Source: Gelatoporia subvermispora B
Lineage: Eukaryota > Basidiomycota > Agaricomycetes > Polyporales > Gelatoporiaceae
Reading direction: 5' to 3'
DNA: 64,000 nt
Assembly (NCBI GenBank): GCA_000320605.2
Contig: KB445793.1
Location: forward strand, 1,509,122 to 1,573,121
Numbering within the stretch: position 1 is the first letter of the stretch; each line of letters begins with the position of its first letter. The notes beneath the pieces are model-generated. The model was not told the origin of the DNA and did no database searches. It worked only from the letters and a program-made list of their open reading frames with translations. Made by a program: the position numbers and the translations under genes. Shown one piece after another: positions 1-11,432 of this stretch.

Positions 1-549
1 CTATATTGTTACGTTGTACATATCAGTTATGTGAAGGGATTCCTTGCGCATGATTTCTCATCAGTCTCGAAGAGCCATTCGCGATGACGCTACGTTGCTT
101 GCGTTGTAGGTCCTTCTCTGTTATGTCCTCGTCTGCCTGTGGGTCAGGAACGTCCAGATACCGATAATGTCTCAACCATTAATGCTACACACCAAATCCG
201 CGTCAACATCTGTGTTTAATCTGCATGGTCTCAAGCGGCACATCGTTATTCGCCTCAACTTACCACTTTGGGCTGGATTGTTTCTAAATATAGTTTGCAC
301 ATTTCGTCATTCTCAGTCGTATCTCCTACGCCGAAACCTCGGGCAATACTCGGGTGAACGATTGGCTTCGTTCAACGTCCTAGACCTACAAGAAAAAGCA
401 GCCTTGGGACATACTAGGCATATATACGTGCAATGCCCAATCGATCCCGAACGTTCGCGTTATATGTACAGCATGCGTGCTAAACCAACCAAAATTCACA
501 TCGCCCGCCGGTATAAATGAAGTTAATAAATTCGTAAAATCGAGGCTGC
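1..549. other. Intergenic, left edge
   Basis: No supported gene. A 117-codon plus-strand ORF starting at 167 has an ATG but no recognisable motif, low-complexity composition of no known family, and no splice-linked continuation. Probably the downstream region of the minus-strand F-box gene and of whatever lies left of the window. Confidence 0.5.
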
Positions 550-2232
550 TTATGTTGATTCAAGGATACCCGTCGCAGCGTGTTCGAGCCCTACGGACCA
601 CACGGTGACCCGCTGTTTCAGACATTCCACTTCTTCCACAGAGATGGCGGCTCCCGGCTGCATTCCGTCCATAAATACGAGCAGTTTCAGAGGCGAGCCG
701 GCTGTCGCACGGGCATCGAGGCACTCAAGGAGTTTGGCGTGGAAATCCGGGACAGCTGGGATGTTGTCCTTGGACAGCGCCAGCACCTCCAATCTCGGAG
801 ACGCCACTTGAGCAAACTCTGATGCAGCATCCGCTGCAGGCATCAAAGCATCTAACAGTGCGGGGCAGGCGTCTGGTGTACCAGATGGGGCCAAGGTGAA
901 GGCAAGCGATCGCAGGAGGGGAAATTTGGACAGGAAGCGTCTCCATTCTGTTGTGTCGGCGTGAGTGATAGAGTTGAAAGAAGGGTCTGGTGTTCTGAAT
1001 TGGATGACCTGAAGGGGCGAGGAGCCAAATGCCTTCTCGATCTCCTCCATGGCGCGAGAGAGCATGAACCCGGCGACAAACATGTTGGACGGCGAAGACT
1101 TTGACTTGACTAGAAGCGAATAGTCGTCAATGTCCATGATATCTCGACCAAAAAAGTAACTGTTGAGCTGTTCTTCCACCCTGACCTCAGCCCAAGTCAA
1201 ACGCTTCAAGATGGACGAGGTACTAGGGATAGGGAGCCAATCTTGTATCGCAGCTTCGCCGTGGTCGAGCTGTAATTCCACCTCACACGTTTCCGGGAGA
1301 ATGACACGGTCTAGGAAGGTGGTGATGTTCTGAGGAGTATCCTCTATGGATAAAGAGCGCAACTTGGGCAACGAGACCGGGTTGCCAATGGCCCGGTCCT
1401 CTGGCATGGCAACATCCAGCCGAAGCCTTCGCAGCTTGTTGCACTTTGAGAGGGCGGTCCAAAAGTCCCCCTCGGAAGGTCTATCTCCATGTTCCGGCGC
1501 TGTGATCTCCAGTTTCCTAACGCGATCCAGAGGGTAGCTCCAGTCCATATACGCATTGAACAATGTGATGCACTTCAGGTTAGGATGATCGTTCAGTGAA
1601 GAAGTGTGGTAGTCAACGGGATATTCGGGCCTCTGTGACACGACTGTACTTTCGATGTTGATATCTTTAAGATTGGCCATTGGGAACTCGACCCAACCCA
1701 GGGCGTCACCCGAGCAAAAGCAATCTGCATCGAACGCGTAAATACGTGAAGCGTGTAATTTGAGGGCATCACGCATCTGCGTCTTGCATGCGATCTGGTC
1801 AAACGTGTGTGGCCCAATGCAATAGTCGGGTGCTTGGATGTAAATGGCGAGAGGCAAATTCTGCGAGCGCTCGAGGCTCGTAGAGACGTAGAGTACGGAT
1901 CGCTTGGTGTAAGAGGTAATCCATATCGTGCTCCAAATCTTCCGAGAACCAAGGGCAACAGCGCGCCAGCGCCGGCAGACCCGAGTGTAGTGCGTCCAGG
2001 AAGGCCCATCAGGAGAACATGCATCCCTGAGGATCTCGAACAGTTCTACCAATATTTCGGCCGGTAGGCGTCCGGGAGGCAACAGAGAGTTCTCGATTTG
2101 TCCAATGTCGGAGATTTTCCGCCTCAGAGCATCTAACTCTGCCTCTGCAGCGAGTCGTTCTTTGCGTACGATAGCATGAAGGTCAACGGCGTGGGCAGCG
2201 TCAGGCGAAGTAGTAAATCCTTCTGTAATCAT
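550..2232 (-). CDS. F-box/LRR-type protein, single exon
   Basis: 560-residue uninterrupted reading frame with an ATG at 2232. Residues about 20-45 are a charged helix (KERLAAEAELDALRRKI) that often precedes the F-box in Agaricomycete proteins. The F-box-like motif follows at about 52-105: LPPGRLPAEILVELFEIL, then VCRRWRAVALGSRKIWSTIWI. The rest (about 110-560) is leucine-rich with repeating units such as LRRLRL and LRSLSI, as expected of the substrate-binding part of an SCF ubiquitin ligase. Such proteins form very large, mostly uncharacterised families in mushrooms; the substrate cannot be inferred. Related in type, not closely in sequence, to the F-box gene at 50704-52450. Confidence 0.85.
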   Translation of the reverse strand: MITEGFTTSPDAAHAVDLHAIVRKERLAAEAELDALRRKISDIGQIENSLLPPGRLPAEILVELFEILRDACSPDGPSWTHYTRVCRRWRAVALGSRKIWSTIWITSYTKRSVLYVSTSLERSQNLPLAIYIQAPDYCIGPHTFDQIACKTQMRDALKLHASRIYAFDADCFCSGDALGWVEFPMANLKDINIESTVVSQRPEYPVDYHTSSLNDHPNLKCITLFNAYMDWSYPLDRVRKLEITAPEHGDRPSEGDFWTALSKCNKLRRLRLDVAMPEDRAIGNPVSLPKLRSLSIEDTPQNITTFLDRVILPETCEVELQLDHGEAAIQDWLPIPSTSSILKRLTWAEVRVEEQLNSYFFGRDIMDIDDYSLLVKSKSSPSNMFVAGFMLSRAMEEIEKAFGSSPLQVIQFRTPDPSFNSITHADTTEWRRFLSKFPLLRSLAFTLAPSGTPDACPALLDALMPAADAASEFAQVASPRLEVLALSKDNIPAVPDFHAKLLECLDARATAGSPLKLLVFMDGMQPGAAISVEEVECLKQRVTVWSVGLEHAATGILEST

Positions 2233-3217
2233 TACAGCGCCTGCATTTGATGAGGTGTAACTGCGGTTGGCGCGGAGGTATACTGCAGGATGTAATGTTA
2301 TGAGGTATTTAACATGAATTGTCTTCGTGACTTGCCTCAGATTGCGCTGGCGCCTTCCTCGGCACTGGTACTACTGTGCGGGGCAATGGATCTCGTCGAC
2401 AAGCGACCCTGCCCAATTCCCAATGTGTTGATATTGTAGTGGGTATATATGCCCTATTTGAGGCCCTGGAAAGGCACAGGTATGCGAGGTATCAGGTTGA
2501 GAGAAGATGAAGACGTTGGAGGAGGATAAGTTAGGCGCTTGTTATGGCGCTTATCTGAGGTGCCTGAAGGCCTGACGAACCGGTGCTTTACGACTCGGTC
2601 TCGTAGATTACAGTAAACCGGCCTCATGGGGGGTTCATCGGACAGCGGATGAGACCCGCCTTGTGCGATAAAGCTAGTTTCCGTCTCACAGGACATCAAA
2701 GACGCATGTCACAGACGTCGCACGTCCTTCGTTGTCCTTCGTTGTCCTCCAAGACATCAGGCTACTAAATCTCGTGCCGGTGCTTCCGAGGGGGGCCGTA
2801 TGTAAGATGTCTGTGCCTGCGAGACGGTGGATGTATTCTACCTTGATTTCACCTATTACATAGACGAAGTCCTTCAGTGTGCCAGGTGCCCGAAATAGGG
2901 AATCTGCGCGGCGGTCCGTGGTCTGGAGTAGGCGGAATCAGCTTCAATCTCACCTGATAGGACGATCTTCCGAATCAAGGTGATGCAGCCGAAGAAGGGG
3001 AAGTCCTGATGGGTGTGGTCGATTAACATGTCGCGCAAACTAGACAAATGTATATAAGTTCTTTCGGATTGATGACCACAGCCCGAGAAGAAGTCGAAGA
3101 AGTCAAAGAAGCGTCATGCCGATTACATCGATGTGAACACCGCGTCACCCAAAATCCACGAGCTATTCCAGAGCGCGGAACAGTCCAACCGTATTAACTA
3201 TGTGCTTCTAGCACGAA
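2233..3217. other. Intergenic between F-box and carboxylesterase
   Basis: No supported gene. Holds the promoter of the minus-strand F-box gene and the 3' region of the carboxylesterase. Short tandem wording occurs (TCCTTCGTTG twice near 2727-2750; a GAAGAAGTC run near 3085-3110). An 81-codon minus ORF (2454-2699) has no recognisable content. Confidence 0.5.
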
Positions 3218-5645
3218 CTATAGGGGGAATTCCATGGACAAATTCGTCAGCACATTCATCCCGTCGACCCTGAAATTGTCCTCCGTGACATTGAATGGCG
3301 CTGGTACGTCCCATAGTGTGAGCAGCTGTGGAGAGTCATTTGTGTACTGTGGCCAGAACACGCCCGTGACATTGTTGGGGTTTGGTTCGAGCTTGTCAAT
3401 GAAGTTGATTAGGTAGTCCTCCATGCTACCCGGAGTAGTAAAGCTAGGCGTATCGGAGCCATGAGACTGGAATTGTTCCGAAAGTGAGTCATTAGCTAGA
3501 ACATGACGCATGAAACAGCATACAGATCCCAGAATCGGCTGCGACTTGTTGAGTTTGCTCACTGCTCGCAATAGCTTAGCCTCGGAAAACCCATGCTGTA
3601 GGATAGCCTCTAGTAACGTACAGAATGCCCACGTCGGTTGCAGATTCGACCGCTGCTGCAGGAAGAATCGCCTCGGTGCCTGAAAGATGAGGTCACCTTG
3701 TATCGCGGCGATACGTTTATATTCCATGTTCAGGGCATTGTTGTCGCCTGTGTCGAAGGGCGATCCCTGCGTAGGGTCATCCGGGTAGGTTGTCAGTACC
3801 TCTGCGATTTGCGCATCGGACGCCTTCGGGAAATAATTGCTTTGGAACCACGCAGACATCTCATCGGAGGTTCTGTGCACTGCGGCGTGAGCTTCGAGGG
3901 GAGCGAAGACAATATAAGATGTACGTACGTCAAGTTGAGTGTAGTCAGTGAGAAAAAGGTTCCCTCATCATCGCAATCCTACGGTAGTGGCAGATGAGTG
4001 AGGGCGCTTCATCTTCAGTAGGAGCGACACTCACGCCATTGATGAATGGGATGTTCGCCACGCTACCCTGCAAGACCAGATTTTGCGGCGTGTCCGTGAA
4101 GAATACCCCGTCTGCTCGCGGGACCCAGGCTAAGTTCAGTGCCTAGTCGTTCTATGGTTCGTTCATCAGTGTCCCACGTCTCATATCCGATAGCGCACCT
4201 GCGGGAAGCTCAGGATATTCGGCGTCCGGTCGACGGCCGCCTTGAGTGTCACATACGGGAGCTGCCTAAGGCATCCCAGCGTGTCCGTCGCACCTGCGCA
4301 GTCCGTCTGTTCCAAAATGAAGTCGTAGTATTGCTGTCCATGTGTGATGTCACCCATCGGTATCGGCGAGCCGGAGTCCATGACCGCGCCGCGGAACAGG
4401 CCCTCAGCATTGCCACCATTCGTGAGCATCTGCAATGCGACGGATATCGCGCCAGCGCTCTCTCCCCAGCTACGCATGTCAAATGTCAATTGAGGCCATT
4501 GGCTATACGCATGGAAACAAATACGTACATTGTCACTTTGGACGGGTCCCCGCCGAATGCGCCGATGTATTTCTGGACCCACTTGAGCGCTTGGCGTTCT
4601 GTGAGAACCATCAGTCGAGATCGCATCTCGCGCGAAACACAAGCCACTTACGATCCCATAGGCCGATATTTCCGAGACCAGCATCCTTGACTTCCTGACT
4701 TGCAAGAAAACCGAAAGCTGCGACACGTGAGCCCAGAACTTCGAAATTGTGAGAACACGCATACCTGTTAGGCTACGAGACTTTGTTCAAGACGAGCGTA
4801 TCACGTTAAGCGAAGCGTTGACGACATACCGATAGTTGAAGTTCACGTAAATCGCCGGCTCGTCCAGCTCGACAGACCGTTGGATGATGCTCGAGCCGTT
4901 GTACCTAGATACCATGAGCTCCCAGGCAACGCATGGGTACGGTAAGGAGACTCACATAGACGATGCCCCGACCTCAAAACCGCCTGGCAGTATTATCAGA
5001 AGAGACTCACGTAAGAAGGTGAATGACAAGAGTTACCCCCATAGATCCACTACCAAGCAGCGGTCAGCGCGATACACCACAAAAGATAAGAGGATGCATA
5101 CAACGACGACAGGCAGATCTGCACCCGGCTTGACACCCGCAGGCGTCCACACATTCACAGTCAAGCCTGCCAAACATTAGCATGAATCAGTGAGATTCGT
5201 CAAGTATACACACAATCTTCCCCGTTAGGCTGGACTATATCGTAAATCGTGTTGATAATAAAATCAATGGCCTGGGCGACTGGACCAGATATAAGCGGGA
5301 GGGTCAGGGCCTGTTGGGGACACGCAAGCCCAAAGCTCGTTGCATCGAACGTGCCGTTGTACGCGTCGTTTGCAACAGGCAGGCGAAAGCGAAGGTCACC
5401 GACACTGTCGGTCGGCGGTCAGCATTCTGCGCATTTCCACAGCCATCTATGCTAGAAGCATAATATGAAGGGACTCACGGAGGCTGCGCGAACGGTATGC
5501 CGAGAAAGACATCGCTGGCCCCCTCGGTCGCGCCGACGAAGGTGCCCGCATCGAGAGTCACGGTAGGCGGGCCTGCCCTACGGGCAGTAGCCGCATACAC
5601 AGCTGTGATATAAGCTGCTAGGTAGGAGAAGCGGGAGAGCTTCAT
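3218..5645 (-). CDS. Secreted carboxylesterase/lipase, type B (spliced)
   Basis: Alpha/beta-hydrolase of the carboxylesterase type-B family (Candida rugosa-lipase-like), expected to hydrolyse carboxylic esters outside the cell. Start at 5645: MKLSRFSYLAAYITAVYA is a clear signal peptide, and exon 1 ends at 5479 with a GTGAGT donor. Order of blocks: FLGIPFAQPP, then NEDCLTVNVW, GGGFEVG oxyanion-hole strand, VNFNYR, LGNIGLWDR, the nucleophile IWGESAGAIS (its first codon split by an intron, GTACGT...TAG), the acid DCDDEGTLFSLT, and the His block LGSHGSDTP near the C terminus. Thus Ser, Glu and His of the triad are all present. At least eight short introns; e.g. TWAF|LSKLNK and LGS|HGSD joins restore family sequence. 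Ends ...SMEFPL at 3218. Followed on the same strand by the F-box gene; no functional link evident. Confidence 0.9.
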
Positions 5646-6717
5646 TTGTGTGGAGTGTAGAGGGCCTATGTTCCCTCCTGTATGTCCACAGCTTATATAC
5701 GCGCAACCCCGCCATATCATGTCTCTGTGATCCTCGTAGGCATTGGTCATCGCGGCAGGGCAGTAAATTACCGCCGCAGCAAGGTACAATCTTACACTCA
5801 GTCTTACGCTCCAGCCGGCGAGGTTCATCCCGCGCCAATTTTGGGCCAATACCGGTGGTGCCACTGAGGAGGCGACCCATCATTATGCACACTCGCCATC
5901 ATCCCGTATTCCTGTATGTATGGCGTCAATCAGCATTGATCAAAATCAAAATCATTCAGAGGAGAAGATACTAAGTGCACGGGTTGCAGAGATTCGTACG
6001 CCGGGTCGCATCAACTTCATTGCCGCCTAAGGCACAAAGTGCGCAAAAGTGGAGTCTGGTAATGGTCGGACATGTAGAGCAAGCAGCATCACTCCTGCTT
6101 GTATATGCTCTGCACCGTGGGGGTCCGATGTGATCACTTTACGGGCCCATCCGCCGGGAGCGGGCAAGTAGCAAGATGAGAATGATCATGTTCGCCTCTA
6201 GCCGGAGCTGCACATCAAAATCGACCAATCTCATATGACTTCAAGAACATGAACGGGCGCTGAGATATAGCCGCAGTAGGCTACTCAATGAGTGATAGTT
6301 CGATGGTTTCCCTGAGGTTGGGTGTGGTACGGCGTGACTGAAAGACAAAGGATGTTACTGAGAGATGGCCAATGAAGGTCAGTATCTCGGGCAGCTCTCC
6401 ATAGTACTGAGCGCCAAGGGCTTTGTGCTGGGCTTTGTATGTTATCAGAACAGGTCGATAGCGAAGAGACACAGAGACTAAACGTTCTATTGGCGCTCAA
6501 CGCGACGCGCTTGCAGAACATAAACACGTGACCGCAACGCGTCGGTGGCGGCAAGATCAGGAAATTTCGTACATCCGAAGCCTGAACGGCACTTCCGACG
6601 GTTCCGGACAAACCCTCAAATTTTTGTGGTCTACATGAGGCACATTGCTCACATCTACGTTTACATCCCGAGCTCGTATCCTACAAACTCATCTACCAAT
6701 ACAATTTCCACGGACGT
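5646..6717. other. Intergenic between carboxylesterase and flavin reductase
   Basis: About 1.07 kb with no supported gene. Contains the carboxylesterase promoter (minus) and the 3' region of the reductase. Short ORFs on both strands lack any family motif. Confidence 0.5.
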
Positions 6718-8229
6718 TCACATCTTGCTTTTCTCCTCCTTCTCACCTCTCTTATACTTGACCTGCTGGCGCCCGACACCCCCGCGTCCCTTGAAGCCCC
6801 ACTCAATCTGGTGCGCGACGGTAACGTCAACACCAAGGTCCTCTGCGAATGCCCATACAGTGCCCGGGTTCTTCTGGAACTGCCTTCCAACGAAGACGAC
6901 GTCGGCTTGGCCCTGTCCGTACCTCATGTCAACACCGCTATCCTCTGTGACAGGAACTTTCACTCGCCTTGTCGAGCACACCTTGCGCAATATGGCCATC
7001 TGTGATCGAGCCGACAGCACTGACAATGATCTTGTCTCCGTGTACCTTCTTCACGGCCTCCGCGAACGGTGCCTGGTACGCAGGCCCGCCCTTGACCTTC
7101 TGCTGCGGCGAGTTCCCGCCAGTAGAGACGTCAAGTAGATCGACACCGTGGTCGGCAAGGATCCCAGCGAGGCGAACGGTGTCCTCAGACCGCCACGATT
7201 GCTCCTTCGGGAGCACCTCCTCGAGCCAGTCCGTCGCGGAGATGCTGTATACGCACGCAACTGAGCTAGACATACGCGCCAGATAGGCAAGGCCACGCAC
7301 CGAAGGAAGAGCGGCATATCGGGAGGCATAACCGCGCGGACGGCATCGACAATCTCGAGCGTGAGCCGGATACGGTTCTCGAAGCTCCCGCCATACTCAT
7401 CCGTGCGCTTGTTCGCTACCGGACTGATGAACGAGTTGAGCAGGTACCCGTGTGCATTATGGATCTCGATCACGTCGAACCCCGCCTTCAGCGCGCGCTT
7501 CGTCGCCGCGACGAATGCGTTCACAATGCGTTGGATGCCTTCCTTGGTGAGCGCCTTGGGCTTGGGGAGCGTCTCGTTCCAGCGCACGTCGCTCGGGCCC
7601 CAGACGTCGTCCGGCCAACCACCCGCAGCTTCGCCTGCGGTGTGCGACATGTCGAGCCAAGGCGCGACGGTCGATGCCTTCCGTCCGGCATGCGCCAGTT
7701 GAATGGCCATCTTCTGGTTCTGCGAGTGCGCGAACTCGACAATCTGCTTAAGGGGCGCAATGTGCTCGTCTGACCAGATGCCGACATCCTCGGGCGTGAT
7801 ACGCCCCTCCGGAGTCACGGCGGTCGCCTCGACGAAAGTGAGCCCTGGACCGCGCGTGAAGATGCCGCCCACTGCGTTGGAGCACGTGAGTCAGACGAAG
7901 CGCTGAGCAGATAACGACACGTACAGTGCGCAAAGTGCCACGGCTGGACCTTGCCATCGTCCGCTGAATATTGGCAAAGTGGCGACAACTAGCATCGCGT
8001 ACGTGGAATAGACGTGGTCAGTACTTCATACTGTGGAGTGGGAAGCGATAAGAAGGCGACGCACGAAAATACGGTTCTGGAACTCGACGCCTCGGATTTT
8101 GATGGGCTGGAAGAGCTTGGGAACGGGTTTCCCGCTGGGCTGCGGGTCGACCGCCGTACCCGACGCGGGGATCTGGGCGGGAGTGTAGAAGTCAACGCCG
8201 GGAGCGGGGGGATTGAATATCTCTGGCAT
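6718..8229 (-). CDS. Old-yellow-enzyme-type NADPH/NADH:flavin oxidoreductase (YqjM/XenA-like), spliced
   Basis: FMN-dependent TIM-barrel ene-reductase that would reduce activated C=C bonds using NAD(P)H. Start ATG at 8229 gives MPEIFNPPAPGVDFYTP; LFQPIKIRGVEFQNRIFV then a spliced LSPLCQYSADDGKVQPWHFAHY. The SPLCQYS block carries the Cys typical of the YqjM/XenA subgroup rather than yeast OYE1. Later motifs: FTRGPGLTFVEATAVTPEGR, MAIQLAHAGRKAS, GFDVIEIHNAHGYLLNSFISP, NKRTDEYGGSFENR, then STGGNSP and a C-terminal VVFVGRQFQKNPG flavin-binding segment, ending KSKM at 6718. Multiple introns of about 50-60 nt. The upstream region contains the inverted-repeat element at 8790-9181, about 560 bp from the start codon. 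Confidence 0.9.
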
Positions 8230-8789
8230 GGTCGGAGAGAGGGGCAGAGTTACCCTGCAGTGTCGAGAGAGCACGCATTTATACACAACCTCGGACATCG
8301 GCCAGAAGCGGTCGCGCATGTGTCTGAGCGTCATCGACGTCATTCAGCGCCCATAGAGCTAAGGCTCATCCACAAGCCTCTGCGTTTGTAATACCTTTCA
8401 CATATTCTTTAATTCTTGTCGAGCGTCGCAGTCCACAATTTCGACATAAAATGTCATAATATTCAGCTCTCCACAGCGCAAAACGCGCAAAGCCACTCCA
8501 TCTCCCTCTTCACACGTGATATGCACCGCGGTTGCTTCTCACCGAGCCTCCATGCGAGCTCGTCGCCCACATTCCTATCCCCGGTGTTTCGTATACACAT
8601 GGAATGGCGCACTATAATTCTTTCACGCTCACGAATATACAAACATTGGATTGTACTGGGAAACACGAACGGTGCAGCCTATACACGAGGACGTTTTACA
8701 CTTCACCTCGAGAAGAATACGCAGAAACGCTCGTCCTCGTCAGTTGTCCTCAACCCGATGTAACCTCATTAGGTATCATGCAGAGCCTA
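8230..8789. other. Upstream region of flavin reductase
   Basis: No supported gene. Short ORFs without motifs. Lies between the reductase start codon and the left end of the inverted-repeat element, so it is presumably the proximal promoter. Confidence 0.4.
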
Positions 8790-8816
8790 CTGTAGTCGAG
8801 GTAATTATAACAAACG
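8790..8816 (+). repeat. Left terminal inverted repeat of the MITE-like element
   Basis: 27 bp starting CTGTAGTCGAGG; pairs with 9155-9181 with one mismatch. Preceded by TA at 8788-8789. Confidence 0.85.
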
Positions 8817-9154
8817 GTCACGTCACGGTCAGGGTTTGTTTTGTTAATTTAGTGAAATGTCACGTCACAATTGACCTCGTTTGTTAAGGGCCTGACCATG
8901 TCTCCCAGGGCTAAAATCGTTCAAACGCTCCCGGAACAGACAAATTTTGTCTTCTGACCAAACGTTTCGCTACAAGCTACCCAGAAATTGCAAGAGCTCC
9001 TCATTCCCGCTCATTCTAGAGTGATTTTGTCTGTTTCGTGCTGTGTTATTGGCCATTTGTTAGCCATGTCAGAGCCAAAGCTTGTAAAGGTCACATCACG
9101 TCGGAAGCCGTTTGTTATGGATTTGACCCATTTGTTAGGTCACACGGTCACACG

Positions 9155-9181
9155 CGTTTGTTATAATTACCTCCACTACAG
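9155..9181 (-). repeat. Right terminal inverted repeat of the MITE-like element
   Basis: 27 bp ending CCTCCACTACAG; inverted copy of 8790-8816, followed by TA at 9182-9183. Confidence 0.85.
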
Positions 9182-9591
9182 TATTTCGAACCAGCTAACT
9201 CTGAGTGGATAGCGAATTGACAGAACCGCGGTTGTTGATAAGCGTTGTGCTCGACTGGCGCACATTGTTCGGATCTTGGTCAGCCGTGCAGCTACTAAGC
9301 CGCAAATCATTGTCTGATCTTCATCAGCTGTGCCAGCGAGGATCTACTTCCGTTGGTCGACGCTCAGGTTCTCGTGGATCCCGTGTCGTGCACGTGGCAT
9401 CGGATGCACTGGCGTTTGTGGCGTCGAATTTGAGCTGAATCATTTGAAGCTCAAGGAAGACATAGACGTCAATCATTAATAAACTCTTGTAAATTGAACT
9501 GTGAAATTTGACAGAAGCTCGCGATCAAAGTAGTCAAGTTCAGAGGAGCGCCCAGAACCTGTCCGATTCGGTCCGATCACAAACCGAGGAC
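9182..9591. other. Intergenic between MITE and chitinase 3' end
   Basis: No supported gene. Only the 3' flank of the chitinase and short motif-free ORFs. Confidence 0.45.
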
Positions 9592-11432
9592 TTATTTACC
9601 CAAACCGGACCGGATGGCATCCTGGAGGGTGTAGCCATCGTCCTGGAAGGTGTTATCATTGAGCTAAAAAGTGGGGAGCAGAATGATCCTAAAATCCCTC
9701 ACCTGATCGAGAGACCAAGTAAAGCAGCCCGCCATGCCCTGCTGTTTCGCAAACTTGGCCTTGTCGCCAAGCGACTGTGGGTCGTCGTACGTGACAACAG
9801 TATGCCTCGCGGTATCATACAAGAACTGCAAAATCGTCAAAATGCATAGACAGCCTTCGAGCCTCATAGGTGAGGATGGTGAGGTACTGACCGGTGTGTC
9901 GCTCCCCTTGTCCCAGCCTGAGAGTCCCACCACGGTGTCAGCCACACGAGATGTGTCCAAAATGAGACAGACGTGGACGCACCCTTGGTGTAACCATTGA
10001 TCGGCTCGTATGCACCCTTCGAGGTCTTCTTGAGCGCGCCGAGCGTGACGAGCTGCTTAAATGGGATCGCCTGGCCAAATTGCGCGCTCAGGTCCCCAGA
10101 CGCAGTCCTCGCCGCATCATTCTTCAACGTCTTTTCCTGTACAACATCACCATTCACCAGCCGCTCGACGGCGCTCTGGTCTGCGATGCTGACGTCTAGG
10201 ACTTGCCGCTTCTGCTCGGCGCGAACCGTCCGAGGGGGCAATGCGAAGTCCTCAAGTGTCGTCCGCGTGCTCTGCGAGACGTACCCATACAGTGGGAGCC
10301 CGAGCATCAGCTGCGCCTTGGGGAAGCCCGCCTTCGTCCACTGCGTAAGCGCCGCTTGCGCGCTGAACTGCGGTGCGCGCGCGGTGCCCGTTGCGTTACC
10401 CAGAGGCGCGTTCGGCCCTGGTGTGGGCGAGGCTTGGTAGACGTCATAGTTCCTGTGCGAGGGGTTAGACACGATCCTTCTTTGGCATATAATAATAAAG
10501 AAGCGCAGTGATATGATGTAGGAAGGGGGGACGGAAGCTTACATGATGTTGACGAAGGACATATGTTTGGCGTACGCGGACACGTCGGGGAGCGGCGCGC
10601 CACTGGCGCCGGTCCATGGAAGGTCGGTCACGGCAGCAGAGATGATCTTCGACGGGCCAAGTTCCGAACGGAGCGAGCTGAAGAATGCAAGAAGGTTCTC
10701 TGAATCGGACGGGGAGAACGGGTTGTTGTCTCCTTGTTGCCCAGGATATTCCTGTAATAGGAGCAAGGTCAGCCTCATCAAACCAGGTGCAGGAATGGTC
10801 GTACCCAGTCAATATCGATGCCTGGGTGCAACTTATCAGACATGAACGGGTTTAACATAGTGTAAATACCCACCATCGAGATTATACGTCTTCACGGCAT
10901 TGACGCAGGTACCAACGAACTTCGAACGTTGCGAAGAGTTCATTGCCTGAGAGAACCAGTGGCTCCCGCCCCATCCACCTGAGCGAGGAGCATGTTAAGC
11001 CACTTCTTCACCTCCTCGAGGAAGTGGAAAGCACATGCCAATCGATAGAACAACCTGAGTCCCATGACCGCTGCTGTGCGCGCTGTGAACAAGCGTCTTC
11101 AAGGTGTCGGTCGCGCCCCCGTCCCAACTGAGGTTAGACGACGCATCGGGAGTGGCAAAGGCTATAATGAGGATAGCAAATCGGTTGGTCTCCGTTATGC
11201 GTAGGGAAGCGACATGTTACTGACCGAAAAACAAGACGTCGAACTTTGAAAAGTCGAGGCTTTGCGGGGGGATCGAACTCGAGACCCAGTCTGGGTAGTA
11301 GGCAGCTGCAATGGGGGAGGCCTTCGCAGCATTTGTCATCCTTGTCCGGTGCATGTGGAGTATTGTTGTCATCAGATGCACAAGAATGTGCACGATGCTA
11401 GAAGCTGACAGTGGAAGAGGTGGAGAACACAT
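9592..11432 (-). CDS. GH18 chitinase (spliced, contains a 17-nt microexon)
   Basis: Glycoside hydrolase 18, cleaving beta-1,4 chitin links; likely in cell-wall turnover or nutrition. Blocks in order: AAYYPDWV, FDVLFFAFATPD, VVLSIGGWGGSHWFSQAM (the SxGG motif), then the catalytic NLDGIDIDWEYPG (DxxDxDxE), VTDLPWTG, MSFVNIMNYDVY, LMLGLPLYGY, and C-terminal GCFTWSLDQDDGYTLQDAI ending GLGK* at 9592. The catalytic motif is spread over three exons: ...NLDG (lower edge 10874), a 17-nt exon 10805-10821 encoding GIDIDW, and the exon starting EYPG at 10751. The intron inside SIGG appears to use a GC donor (GCATGT). N terminus: ATG at 11432 or internal Mets; MTTILHM... is hydrophobic, but a classical signal peptide is not certain. 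Confidence 0.9.

Larger units (their letters stand above)
8790..9181. mobile_element. MITE-like non-autonomous DNA transposon with 27-bp terminal inverted repeats
   Basis: The left end 8790-8816 (begins CTGTAGTCGAGGTAATTATA) and the right end 9155-9181 are inverted copies over 27 bp with a single mismatch (TCGAGG versus TGGAGG). Both ends are flanked by the dinucleotide TA (8788-8789 and 9182-9183), the target duplication used by Tc1/mariner/pogo elements. The interior (392 bp in all) has no coding potential. The sequence TTTGTTA (or its complement TAACAAA) recurs near both ends: within both inverted repeats, at 8879-8886, 9055-9062, 9110-9117 and 9129-9136. GTCACGTCAC/GTCACATCAC also recurs at about 8818, 8859 and 9090. 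Such subterminal repeats often serve as transposase sites. No autonomous copy is visible in the window. Confidence 0.8.

Noticed and set aside
167..520. 117-codon plus-strand ORF at the left edge
   Set aside because: No motif, no splice partner, composition not protein-like; length compatible with chance.
4139..4690. Long plus-strand frame opposite the carboxylesterase
   Set aside because: Shadow of the minus-strand exon carrying the GESAGA motif.
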